Shown here: positions 20,565-32,700 of the stretch, in pieces
Numbering within the stretch: position 1 is the stretch's first letter
How the letters are laid out: the number at the start of each line of letters is the position of its first letter
Assembly (NCBI GenBank): GCA_019671135.1
Contig: JAHRHY010000014.1
Span: 680,001 to 744,000, forward strand
Length of the DNA: 64,000 bases
From: Linnemannia hyalina
Lineage: Eukaryota > Mortierellomycota > Mortierellomycetes > Mortierellales > Mortierellaceae
Direction: 5' to 3'
Notes under the pieces: model-generated
The model's input: only the letters and a program-made list of their open reading frames with translations
What the model was told of the DNA's origin: nothing
The model's database searches: none
Translations under genes and position numbers: made by a program

Positions 20565-20849
20565 ATGACCGACAGAATTTCCAACACCCTCAACTCCACC
20601 CTCGGAGGTGCCAAGCAGACCATCGGTGAGACCATCGGCAACAACAACCTCGCTGCCTCCGGTGCCCAGCAGAAGGCTCAAGCCGATGCCGCCCAGAAGG
20701 CCGCCGATGCCAAGACCAACGCCGAGGGTGTCGGCCACAAGGTCCAGGGTGAAGTCCAGCAGAATGTCGGATCCTTGACCGGAAACACTAGCATGGAGGC
20801 CCGCGGCCACGCCAACGAAGTCCGTGGCGATCTCGAGCGCAAGGTCTAA
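20565..20849 (+). CDS. CsbD-type small stress protein, copy 4 (94 aa)
   Basis: This is the last copy of the tandem array. It starts MTDRISNTLNSTLGGAKQT and shares the CsbD core and the VRGDLERKV end. It differs from copy 3 mainly in the first 20 residues and in GEVQQNVGSL. It is intronless, with a TATA box about 105 bp before the ATG. The duplicated upstream block shows that copies 3 and 4 arose by duplication of gene plus promoter. Confidence 0.87.
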   Translation: MTDRISNTLNSTLGGAKQTIGETIGNNNLAASGAQQKAQADAAQKAADAKTNAEGVGHKVQGEVQQNVGSLTGNTSMEARGHANEVRGDLERKV

Positions 20850-21153
20850 AACGGAGACATGACGTCCTGATTCCAAGAACGTTCCTCCCCCTCTTTTTCT
20901 GTACATAATAAAGCCTTTCTTTTTCCTCTTCTACTTTTTCTCTTCTTTTTTCGTGAGCGGATTTGTATGAAGGACGATGGCTGTGTCAAGTGTATAGTAC
21001 GAGTTTGCGAAAGAGGGCCTGCAAAAAATGGGAACTGATCGTACCTGAACCATGCACGTGACACACACCAAATGTCCAAAAGCTGCCATCCGAAGGAACA
21101 ACTCTCCTTTGACCTTCTCCTTTCCTCACTCCCACCCGACAGACCTCCTCCTC

Positions 21154-22322
21154 ATGACTCGCGCCATCGTCTCAGGAGCAACCCTCAGTCTCTGCAAGAG
21201 GTCGACGGCAACAACCTCGACACACCACCTTGCCACTGCTCAATGCCACCGCATTGCTGTTGCATCAATGCCATGCGCAAGAACCAGCGCCATGGCGACT
21301 ACTCCTGCAAGATCAGTTTCGACACGTCTCTTGTCTACCTTTGCACTACAACGACACCACCCTCAATCACAAATATCACCTCAACTGATGTCTACAACGG
21401 CAACAAGAACATTCGCCGTCTCTCCTTCCTCTCTCTCCTCCAATACTGACACCACAGACAAGGACGGATCCCTCCACCGCTACACCCATCTCTCAACACC
21501 CTCAGAAATCGCATCCACTCACTTTGACCTCTCCCACATCCCACCCTCCGAACACGCCCAGATTCTACACGATTTCATCCTCGTCCCCGACTACCTTACC
21601 CCCGAAGAACACGACATGATGGTCAAAGGTGCCACCCTCAAACTGAAACGCGCTCTGGGAAAACAAGTCCGATATGAGGATGGTCATTTCGACGGGGTGA
21701 TCACTCGCTACCGGGAGTGCTCTGCTGGCGACTGGTCGAGCCCATTTTCAGCCACCACTTCACCATCTCCCGACCCCTTTTCCAACAATGACAAGAAGGA
21801 GAGAACAACCCCCCGTGAAATGATGGACGCCATAAAATCCGACTTCTTCCCCTCAACCTGGACATGGGTATCACCCCACATCCTAGAACTAGAAGCCGGT
21901 CAAGGTGGGATCAAACCCCACGTCGACCACCTCGACGCCTCTGGCTCCGTCGTCGCAGGTCTCTGTCTAGGCTCCTCGGCGGTCATGGAACTAATCCATC
22001 AGGACGACCCTCAGAAATGGTTCCGTGTGCTCCTCCCGAAACGCAGTTTTTATTTCCAGCGGGATTCGGTGAGGTATAGTTATAAGCATGGGATCCCTAT
22101 TGAGCCGGAGGACCATCAGTTCAGGGGGAAGGTTGTATCAAAGGAGAAACGTATTTCTGTCATGCTGCGGGTAAGTTTTTGTGTTTTTGAATTGTTGTTT
22201 TGTTGTGCTGAACTTTGCAATGTCTTTTTGTTGACTGACATTTATCTCCTATGTTAATCTATGTCCCACAGAACGCATTAGACCCCTCACTTCATCCCGA
22301 TCGACCAAGCGCCATGTATTAA
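21154..22322 (+). CDS. ALKBH7-like mitochondrial 2-oxoglutarate/Fe(II) dioxygenase
   Basis: Exons are 21154-22170 and 22272-22322. The protein has about 355 residues. The N-terminus (MTRAIVSGATLSLCKRST...) is Ser/Thr/Arg-rich without acidic residues, as in a mitochondrial presequence. An upstream in-frame ATG at 21052 would add 34 residues and is an alternative start. The catalytic half shows KPHVDHLDASGSVVAGLCLG (metal H-x-D), RVLLPKRSFYFQRDSVRYSYKH (third-ligand His region) and KRISVMLR (the Arg that binds 2-oxoglutarate). This order and sequence match animal ALKBH7, a mitochondrial AlkB homologue linked to necrotic death and lipid metabolism. The long Ser/Thr-rich N-terminal part and an insert (SPFSATTSPSPDPFSNNDKK) are extra. 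It is tail to tail with the next gene. Confidence 0.88.
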
Positions 22323-22587
22323 CGTATTAAAGCCTCGCCCGACTAGAAAGGGATATTATTGGAACAACTTTATTAGTTATTAGTAGTTTACAACGAAAGA
22401 AGGAAAAGGGAGAAAAAGGCGAAAAAGAAAGGTGTACGAGATAATATCACAGGAGGCAGGAAAACGACGAAAAGGGTATATCTAAATGCAGAAAAAAAAA
22501 AGTCGACGAAGCACCAAAGGACGCCTCGACGACGAATCATTAAAAAAAGCAAAGAAAAAGGAAAGAGAAGGAAAAAGAAAGACGGGA

Positions 22588-25500
22588 CTAAATGCCTCCA
22601 CCTCCATTGGCACCAGGGTTCGAGTTCAGGAACCCTCCAAACCCCAGCATGCCTGCACCGAGCGCACCTCCATTGGTCGATCCTGCGCTTTGACTCGACT
22701 GTGGCTGGAAGGCGTTCTGACCCTGTTGCTGTTGCTGCTGTGCAAAGCCGCTGGGAAAGCCATTGAACTGTTGACCAAAACCTAGCAGTGCGCGTTGATG
22801 TTGCTGTTGTTGTTGTTGCTGTTGCTGTTGTTGAAGCTGTTGCATCTGCAGCGACTGTTGTGACGTCGAGGACGATCCTGCGGAAAGAGCGTTCATCTCC
22901 TGACCCATGATGGCGTTCGACGCAGCGGCGGTGCCCATGATCCTCATGGCAACTTGGTGAGGAGGCTCGACTCGACCACTCATCTTCATGCCCAAAACCT
23001 GCAGTGCCAGAGCAATCAACTCTCGATCGCCCTTGCTCTCTTCGTACTCAAACAACACTCCAACGTCATCGTCTCCCAAAATCTGCTGAGCGGCCGTGGG
23101 TCCTCCGAAGAGCTGGGTCATCGTCCTGACAAGTTCGTTGCTGTTGGGATCGTCCGTCGATGTCCCTGGTCCTGCCGCCACCGCTGCACTCAGTTGACTC
23201 TGCGCCTTGACCACGACCGATCCAGGGAAGCTTCGTGGCGGCAACCGGCAAATTACCGTCTCTGGTCCATAGTACTGAACATCCTGAGCTGGAACGCCGT
23301 CGAAAGTAGGCACCATGCCTGGAAAGAATCCGCTACCCAACAACGTAATTTCCACACCCCCTTCCACAGGTCCACGAGACGGGATGAGTTTTTGGACTCT
23401 TGGCTTCTGTCGAGCGAGGATCGCCTGCTTCTGCTGTTGCTGGAGTTGCTGTTGGTGATGCTGCAACTGCTGCTGTTGGCGTTGCTGAAACAACAAGAAC
23501 TGGGCTGCGGCGGCAGAGGCAGCTGCGGCAGAGGGTGGCGCAAGCGATGCCAATGATGGCGAGGGCGACGATTGCACGGGTGTCGGCGGCAACGTGGAGA
23601 GCACTGGCGAACCGGCTTCCGAGGTGGTTGGGGCAGCTGCCTTTCGCGGGCGACCTCTCTTCTTGGGTGCGAGTGGAGCGTCCGCGGTGGATGTCGATAT
23701 TTCTATGGCGTTGGTATCGGTGCTGGGCTTTGGTGTGGCTGCTTTATCGCCGTCCTCTGGCAAAGAAGTCGGGATGGGGATGAATGCTGACGATGAAGGG
23801 CTGGTTGTTTGGGACATGGCCATACGCATCTTCCAGTAAGGGTCCTTGTTGTCGGTTTTGTTGGTGGTCCATGGTACTGGTTTGGCTTCCATTTGTTGCT
23901 TGTTCTGGTTTTGGACGCCTTGCTGCAGCTGAAGAAGTAGCTGTTGCTGCTTTTGTTGAGTCACACTCTGGCGCTGAAAGTTTTGAAACTCCTGCATCTG
24001 TGTCGGGTTGAGAAAACTTGACGACATCCCATGGGCGTTTACAAGGCTTGAGCTGGTCGCAGGTCCATTCATCGGTGCTGAAAAGGTTGTACTGAAGGCG
24101 GACGTAAGCATACCCGCAGAACTGAAGGGGTTGGATGATGCTGTTGACATAGGGGCGAATGCTGGAGCAGGGACGGAGAATGACGCCCGCGTTGGCAATG
24201 CCTGACTAGTGGACGAGGTCGACTGCGATGTGTGCTCGGATGACTGGCTGATCGAAATGGAATCCGTTGATAGTGTCGATGCTTGGAATGCGTCGGGAGG
24301 AGACCCCATCGCCTCATCCAATGTTGTGAACTCCATCATCGACGACTCGCTCTCCACTGTATCCTTGGAGATCTTGCGGAATCCGTTCTGTTGCGTTATT
24401 GATGGAGGCAGACCGGCCGTCAAAAACATGTCGATATTCTTCTGGTCGAGAAAGCTCCCGTCGAGTGATTGTGAGAAGGACGGCGAAAAGGCGTTGTGCT
24501 GTGAGTCATTGGCGAATGGTGATCCTGGCATGAAGGGTGAAAGCGAGACGAGTGAATCGGTGGGGAGTGATGTTGCAAAGGAATGAGAGGAGGAGACGAA
24601 TGATGCCGGAGCACCAACTCCATGTGGGATGTCATGGCTTGTTTTCCGACGGAATGGTCCTCGAGAGGGGTCGATGTCCGACTGCGTTTGGACTCCATCC
24701 ATAGTGCTTTCATCTACCACTCTCCGCTTTGCTCCTAGCCTCTCCGCCGCAGACGACAAAGGTGTCAGAATATCTTCCGATGCCATCTCTGCATCTTCAA
24801 ATTTCATGCCATTTGCTGCAAAACTGTGCTGATGTATATGGCGTCCAGCTTCCAGGTCAATCTCGTCACCATCCCCTTGGTCCGCATCGTCCTGGTCCAT
24901 GTCCTCCTGATCGTCATCGTCGTCGTTCTGCTGCCCGTCTTGATCGCCATCATCTTGGTTTTCTGTCGAGCCGGCAGCTGTGGGCCCATTAGATGCTCCT
25001 GTGGTGGCTGCCTTTTTCCTTACTGCAGTCGAGGATGCGGACTTGGCAGCGCCTGCCGTTGGCCGCTTTCCTGACTTGTGGTCGTCCATCATCATGACAG
25101 CGTTGCTCAGTACGGATGCCACCACGGCACCAGTCGAATCCTTGGCCGTAAATTGAATGCTAAATAGAATTGAAGGTTGCACAAGGAACACGAGTTAGCA
25201 TGTGGCTCCGGTGAAGATTGCAGTGCTCCTCGCGCCAAGAAAGGCTTTGTCGACTAACCGAAATCCAACTTTCTCGTTGTGGTGGCGACAGTAGCAGGTG
25301 ATGCGTGTGGGTAAAAGACACTGTCCTGAGGAGATGTCGACGTATTCTGTGCTGCTGAAGACCATAATGCGATGTCGTTCCCATGCTTGATATTCAATTG
25401 GGTCTGTTGGTGTCGGTGGGATGGGTTCGTCGGCGAGAGACACTGGACCATTCTTGGGATTGATGGACCCAAAGATTGGTATCGAGGAGAGGGGTCCTGG

Positions 25501-26028
25501 CAGTTTCTGGCTCTCCTTGCGACGGTGTGCTCGTTTCCGCTCCCGTCCGATGCAGTTGTCGCAGCACTCCAGAATCTTTGTCATGTCGTGGTCGCAAACA
25601 AGTCGAGCATCGAGCGTCAATATCTCCGAGTCCTCGATGTGTTTACTGCGACCTATAGTTGGAAAGCAAAACGGGTGCATTTGGTTAGTCATGCATCTCT
25701 CTTTTCCCTCTCAAGGTAGCTCGTAGGACGCCATTGGGCGTGATGTGAAATGATATCAGACGACAAAGGTTCAGGCTGCTATGTGGTTTTTACCATTGAA
25801 CTTTTCCATGCGGTGCTTCTCCTTGGCTATCAGCGAGTGAGGGAGGCGAAGTTGCTTCCAGTCCTTGACGCTCTCATTCTGTGCGTTTTTTAGGTGTAGA
25901 GCGATCTTGAGTTGTGTTTCGACTCTGCATTTGCCGTTCTCGGCAGGGATGCCCGAGATTTCAATCTGAAGGCTGTTGTGGCGACGAGGCGGTGGTGGAG
26001 GTGGGTGGGTTGTTGTTGGTTGGTACAT
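22588..26028 (-). CDS. SPT23/MGA2-like IPT-domain transcription regulator without ankyrin repeats
   Basis: Exons on the minus strand are 26028-25794, 25652-25259 and 25159-22588, making 1,066 residues. The N-terminal region (LQIEISGIPAENGKCRVETQ..., later LPTRITCYCRHHNEKVGFR and a DDHK end) matches the conserved DNA-binding-like domain of SPT23/MGA2. A long acidic, Ser-rich and Gln-rich middle follows, with an AT-hook-like KKRGRPRK. An IPT/TIG domain lies at about 795-865 (LIPSRGPVEGGVEITLLGSGFFPG...). The C-terminus is poly-Gln and Gly-rich and ends at 22588. Yeast SPT23/MGA2 continue into ankyrin repeats and a C-terminal membrane helix, through which they sense lipid state before proteasomal release. 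Neither is present here, so this protein should be constitutively soluble (inference). The long GA/CT tract upstream is probably its leader. Confidence 0.85.
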
Positions 26029-29000
26029 TTGTGTTGTTGTTATTGTTGTTGTGTGTCGTTGTGGAGTGTGGTTGGGCGGTTGAGATGATGAATATGTGAG
26101 ATGAACGAGAGAGTGAGAGAGAGAGGGAGAAAAGGGAGAGAAAGGTGAGTAAGAGAGAAGAGGCGTGATTGAGAGAGGTTGTGAGGAGAGAGGTCAAGGG
26201 AATCGGAGCAAAAGGAAGGGAAGGAAGGATGTTGTCGATCTGCAGGGGGCGAGAAGGAAGGACAAATGAGCGAGTGAGTGTGAACAAGAGAGTGAGAGAG
26301 ACAGAAAGAGAGAGGGAGAGGGAGGGAAGAGGAAAGGGAAGAAAAAGCGGGAGTGAATTGGAGGGACGTCCACAAGGCGAGAGTAGGGACGATTGAACGA
26401 ACGAACACAGAGAAGGGGTCAGAAAGAAGAGATGGAGTAGGAAGAGAGTGGAGGGAATACATCAATCGATATATCCTTGGCATTGTCTGTGCCTTTTCCC
26501 CTTTTCGTTCTCTTCGCTTCTTTTCTTTCTTTCCTACCCACCCTCATGCAGCCCAGATCCTCGAGGTTCAGTTGCATATTGGTGGCCAACAAAGACAAAA
26601 CTAGCATTGGCAAGATATGTTAACAAGATGCTACTCACCCTTCCCGGATGGTCATAGGCGCAGGTGCAGTGTGTGTGTGTGTGTGGAAATGGGGTCCAGT
26701 GCAGAGAATGGTCGAGTCAGTCTATAATAGTCGTCGCCACCGTCGTCCTTGTAATGTTGGTAGTGTTGTCCGTTATGTCAAGACAGCCTTTTTTTGTCAA
26801 CTTTTTTGGCTGCGCTGGTGCAAAAGATGTCGTTGTGATTTGGAGGGGTGGAGGCGGAAGAATATTGTGGGTCCAACTGTTGAGTGTCGGCGCAATGAAT
26901 GCGAGAAAGGCAATAAAAGGTTGAAGAGGGTTGGTGGTCAAGAGATTGAACCTTTGGATAGAAAAAGACGAAGAACGACGGAGAGTGAGAGAGGGAAAGA
27001 GGTGAAAGAGAGAAAAAGAGAAAGAGAGAGAGAAAATATTTGCCATATGGCTCATTAAGGGTTCGTTCTCCCTGTCAAAGATCCGCCTGTTTACCCTGAC
27101 CGCTGAAGGCATTATCATCACCACCTTCGCTCCCAAGAACCCCCTGCCAGCCCGTCCATCCTATCCTGCTTTCCCTCCGGATTATCTTCTCTTTCGATCG
27201 AGATAATACCAACGCCTCCTTCCGATACGATGCATTGGTACTCAATTGACCTGATATCTCTCCTCTTTCAAGACGCAGAGTTCATCTAGAGAGAAGACAA
27301 AAATCGCCGATGATTGAGCTTCCATTTCTTGTGGAGAAAAAAGAGAAAACTGCAAGTAGCCCGACACGACCAACTCTCTAGCGCATACTACCTCTGCAAA
27401 CCCTTCTCTAATATACTAGGAACATGTTCCTCATTTGACTAGTGATCGTACCTGGGCGTGGATCGACTTTCTTTCTTTAATTTCTTAATGGCGAAAGAGG
27501 AGTGTCTCCTGAGTCTCGAGTCCCGACTACCATGGCCAGCCCTCGTCTTTCTAATACTAGTACCACCCATTGCTTTCCTCTTCGATCCAAATGATCTCTT
27601 ACATCCTCTGTGCACATCTTTCGAAGCAAGACAGCTTGTTGTATATAATGCTCTCAAGTGGCTGTTTACCGCCAGCAAGAAGAACTAGAAGAAAGTCAGT
27701 TGGTCGCAAACTCAAATACAACACAAAAGAAACGTTTTTTTCCTTGTGTTTCGTGGTTCTCGTTATGGTAGAAACTCGTTCTCGAACAGTCGAAAGAAAA
27801 TGAAGGGGAGCCAGACAGAGGGAGAGGAGGAGGGGTACGGTCGCTTTTGATTTGAACACATATCTCTGTCCAATTGGTTCCTTGGCGACAACAAGGAATT
27901 ATTTTTGGGGCGAGAACCAAGAACAAGGAACAAGGATAGCAGAACGCGCCTACTTCTGGAACCCGTCTTTCTCCTTCTAGCCAAAGATAAGCCCTTCGTT
28001 TTTATTATTATCGTTGGAGGTTAAAGGAAAGAAACATGCGGTCAATGTTTATTTATCATTTTGGCATTGCCATTGTCTCATCAATGTGCTTGGGCCTTTT
28101 TCTTTTTCTCCTTCATTTTCTTTGTGTGATTGATTGCCCTGAATGATAACAATGCACAGACACACGGACGAACGCGATAGGGATTGTCAATTGCTGGTCT
28201 GGGACATGTTCCAATGGCGCAATACCAAGAAGACAAGTTTCTTTTATTCACCCCACTATTTTTTAGGATGTCATTACAAATGACTACTGTTTTTTCCTTT
28301 CCTGGGGCTGGCTGCTTTTTTTTGTTTTACGTCGTTGTGGGTCGAAGTATAATCCGGCCATGGTTGTCTTGGCTTGTCTTGTACATATTACACAGTTTGA
28401 CTTCTTCTTCGGCTCAGGCACGCTCCCTCTGCAGACACCTTTTGGTTTACAGGTTGCACAAGAAAAACAAACACATCCATTTTCTGTTGAGTCTGTTGCT
28501 TAATTTCTTTCTCGCAAGAGAAAATGAAAACCTCATGAGCAGGCAGTGCAGCCGAGATTACCGGAATGAACTGACTGAAGGACGGACAAATAAATCCCAA
28601 GAAATGAATGGACTACTGCAGTCCACAAGACGATCGGTGTTGTGGTTGGGTTGTTTGCTGATATTGTTGTCGGTCTGGCTCTAAACAGGGGATTTCGGGG
28701 GGGCCTCCTCAACACATTTCATTTCCCCTCCTCCACCTCCGATGGCTATTCCGATCGGTGTGGTCCTGTGTTTGTGCGTGGAGGAGATATGGATAAAATG
28801 TTGCCGGGTTGTTGTACCCCAACCCCAAAATCGCTATTTTCTCTCTTCTTTGCACTGTTTATTTTCCGCCACGACATTCTTCGCTCTTCTTTCATACTCT
28901 TCACTTCTCTATCACTTTACATGGTTCTGTCCCCAAGAGGGGATCGTCCTTGCTCTCTCTAGGTCGCACTTCGCGTCAAGTTCTGGGGTGTGCCATTGGG

Positions 29001-29727
29001 TACTGATCATATCAATGAACCCTCTCTGGATCCATCCAAACCACCCTCACGTCGATCGCCTTTTGGCCCTTTGATCACCCTTTGATCGGCATTACAGCCA
29101 TGGGGGACATCCAGGACGTATCAAGAAGAAGGTTGTCTTGTTGCTCAACAATGCCTGCCGCACGCTTTGGCCACTCACTTCCACCCTTGTGGGCTCCCCT
29201 TTGTCCATCACCCCTTCCGACCCTTAGTTGCGATGCACCCTCGATAGTATATCCCCTCCAACAAAGTACACGTCCATATTATGGTGAGAATTGCTTGCAC
29301 CCATTTTCTTTTCTTGTCCAATCATATCAATCCATGCCACGTCTCCTTTTTATTCTCTTTTCTCTATCCTTCTCCCTGTAAATGACCATCGATGGTGTTT
29401 GTATCCCTCACTTCCTCACGCAGAACACTTCCCCGATATTCCATGCTGACCTAGTCTGAGGAAGAAAAAAAAAAGAAGGGGTCAAACAGAGAGAATTTCA
29501 TTCATTCATTCTTTGCGAGACCATTCATCCACCTTTCTCTTTTGTCGCTTTTCCTTTCCTTCCGACCTTTCCTTCTGACCTTTTCTTCTACTCTTTCTTT
29601 CTTAACACTTACACTCTTCTCGTGCACATCATTTTTGAACACCGGCAACTGGCGTACAATACTCGCTGCCGGAACTCATCCCAGGAAACTACAAGTCAAC
29701 ACACCTCAAAACAAGACAACAACGAGG
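26029..29727. other. 3.7-kb divergent intergenic region, no gene seen
   Basis: It lies between the IPT regulator (minus) and the PMT gene (plus). About 26090-26480 is GA-rich on the plus strand (CT-rich leader of the minus gene). About 29480-29640 is pyrimidine-rich (leader of PMT). The middle has only short frames without recognisable content. Confidence 0.45.
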
Positions 29728-32700
29728 ATGTCGTATGGTGGATACAACCCAGGAAGGCAGCAGCAGCAAGAGCTTCCATACTCAAGCGCAGCCAGCGGAG
29801 GAGTAGGTCCTCCACCCCCTCCTTTGACTCAAGGATCAACAACCATGCGGTCAAGGTCTGGCAGCTTCTCGTCTAACCTATCTCAACAACAGCTACAACA
29901 GCAACAGCATGGGTCTTCGTACTCGTCACAGCCTCCAACACCTACAACTCGCGAAGGATTTTACAGTGGTGTCGGGTTGAACATCCACACGACTGGGTAT
30001 GGCTCGGGTGGGTATAACAACAATAAAACGGGCTACGGATCTGGTCCCAGCTCTCCGGTCTCGATGTCACCCTACGCGACAGCCGCACAGGTACCAGGAG
30101 GTGGAGGGGCATCGACACCTACCCCTACAACGCCTCTTCACCCACAGTCGCATCAACTCCCGGCATCTAGTCGTCGCAGTGGAGGTGGTGCTGGTAGCGG
30201 TGTGGACGATGGAGGATATAGTAGTGGGTACGACTCTTCATCAGGCATCTCAACCTCTGTGCCTTATGTCTTCAACACCAACGGGCTCCATCGTCCACAC
30301 CCTCAACACCCCCAGCAACAGCAACAGCAGCACGGTGCAACATATCAACAGCATCAAACAACCACATCCACGACTCGTCAATCAACTCAACGATACTACC
30401 CACGTAGTCACAACAGGAACCTTAGCAACGCGTCCGAGACCTCTCTAAACATCGACACCGGCGCCGATACTACACTCTACTCCTCCGGACCCGCATCCCT
30501 CTCCAGCGCCAGCTCCTCACGTCGTGGTAGTTTCTCTGATGCGAATGGTATTGGCACCACCAGCAATGGCACAGGATACTTTGCACGCCAGAGGACATAC
30601 CGCCCCCCGACCGCAGGGGCAGTCTCGGATGCGGATGATGATCTGGACATGGACCTTGGTAACAAGAACAGTCCCCGTCGACTCCGCCAGAAGCGCATGA
30701 CTAAGAAATCGGCCAGCAACAGGGGCCTTCTCGGCGCTGTTGGTGGCATGGGCGGTGGAAAGTCTGGCGGCAGAGGGATGAGCGGAATTTTGAACGATTG
30801 GGATATGCTGTTGCCGAGTGGCGATCCCTATGAGGATGTAGATGAGAATGAGGACGATGATGGGATGAACGAGAATGAGCGGTGGAAGAAGAAACAGTTG
30901 GCTAGACGTGGGTGGGAGAGTAAGCGTGGACAAGGGATCATCCTCGGTTTGATTGTTACTGTCGCGGTCTTTGTTAGGATCTGGAAGCTCGCTGTCCCTG
31001 CCGCCGTCATGTACGTTTTCTTTTTTTTGCAGAATGCACGGACGAAAAAGAAAAAATTCAAGGAGAGTTATAGGAGTGAAAGTAACCACATGGTTTGTTT
31101 GCATTGGTACAAATAGGTCTGAGGAACAACACTTGGGAGGATACATCCGCGACTATCTTCAGGGCAACTTTGTAGTCGACGTTCATCCTCCACTCGGAAA
31201 AATGCTCTTCTCCCTCGTCGCCTACCTACTCGGATACGATGGCAAGTTCGACTTTATGTCCGGAAAGTACGTCCCTTTTTCATTCTTTTCAGTCAAGTTA
31301 TTCTATAGTCCTTATTTGTTCCCTTTTTGTGTCGATATTCTGACAAGCTTTCGGTCTTTTTTATCTGTTCAGATTATATCCAAGCAATGTTCCTTTTATC
31401 GGGATGCGGATGTTTGCAGCAGCCTGTGGAGTGGGCCTCATCCCCATCTCCTACCTCATCATCAAGCGATCAGGACACTCAACCCAAGCCGCCATCACCT
31501 GCGCCATCCTCGTCACATTCGGTACGTGTTCATTCTCTGACATTTACTTAACCAACTAAGTTCACCCATACTCACAGTCACGTTAACTGTTACCCTTTAT
31601 TCACTTTTTTCTCACGGTAGAGAACGCGCTGATAACGCAGAACAGGTTCATGACACTGGAGGCGCCAATGATGCTCTTCATGGGGTACACCCTCCTCGCC
31701 TGGGTCAACTTCTATAACCACCGCAATCGCCCTTTTACGCGTGGGTGGTGGACTTGGCTCCTCCAAACCGGTGTCGGCCTTTTCTTGTCCAGCAGGTAAA
31801 AGAAGGACCACTTGGATTTCTCTGCAGATATGATGGGATCTAGAGAATATCAAGAATGCTAACATCTATTTAACTTGGGTGTTGGAGAATAGTGTGAAAT
31901 GGGTGGGATCGTTCACGTTAGTCACGATTGGCCTCTGTGTCCTCAAGTACTTGCAAGAGTCCAGGAAGCACCTCTATCTCAGCACTGTAAGTCCGCTGTT
32001 TTCCTTCGCCTCACTGCTACATCAATGTCACTCAAGAATAAACACTCACATACCCCGCTTTATCATGTTTTTATTTTCTAGCGCGACTTTTCAAAGCAAA
32101 TAACGGCACTCTCACTTTGCCTCCTCGTCCTCCCAGTCCTGCTATACACAGGCCTTTACGCAATCGAGTTTCAACTTCTTTCAAAGTCAGGATTGGGTGA
32201 CTCTTGGGTCAGTCCACAGTTCCGGATGACGTTGAAGGGGCACGATGTTGAACTTGTTATGGCTGGTATGGATTGCGTTTCTTATTCACTTGGGCGGCAT
32301 TTCTTTTTGTGCGAGGCGAAGTTATTGCATGAGATGTCTAACTGTTTTCGTGGTGGCGGTGTTGGTGTGTAGATATTGCGTGGCAGTCCAAGATCCATAT
32401 GCGACATGCAAACTCAAACGGCGGATGGGTCCACTCAACCCCTGGCGAATACGCCCGCGACGGCACCATCGGTAAATCACGCAATCACACTTGGAACAAC
32501 AATAACCCCTGTAGTTTCAGTTTATTCATGCCTCCATGGAACCCCCTCCAAACAGCCAACTCATTACTACCTCTTTTTTCACATACTCAATATAATGTTC
32601 TAGATCAAGCGATTCAGCTGGTGGAATGGGACGACGAGTTGACATGCTGGCAAGTCGAACCATCTGACCTCGCCACAAAAGAACGTCAATCCCAGAACTA

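Noticed and set aside
26040..26483. CT-rich minus-strand frame upstream of the IPT regulator
   Set aside because: Ser/Leu/Pro from a polypyrimidine tract; more likely leader sequence than coding.
28184..28684. 166-codon open frame upstream of PMT
   Set aside because: No recognisable domain; the hydrophobic content comes from T-rich sequence.
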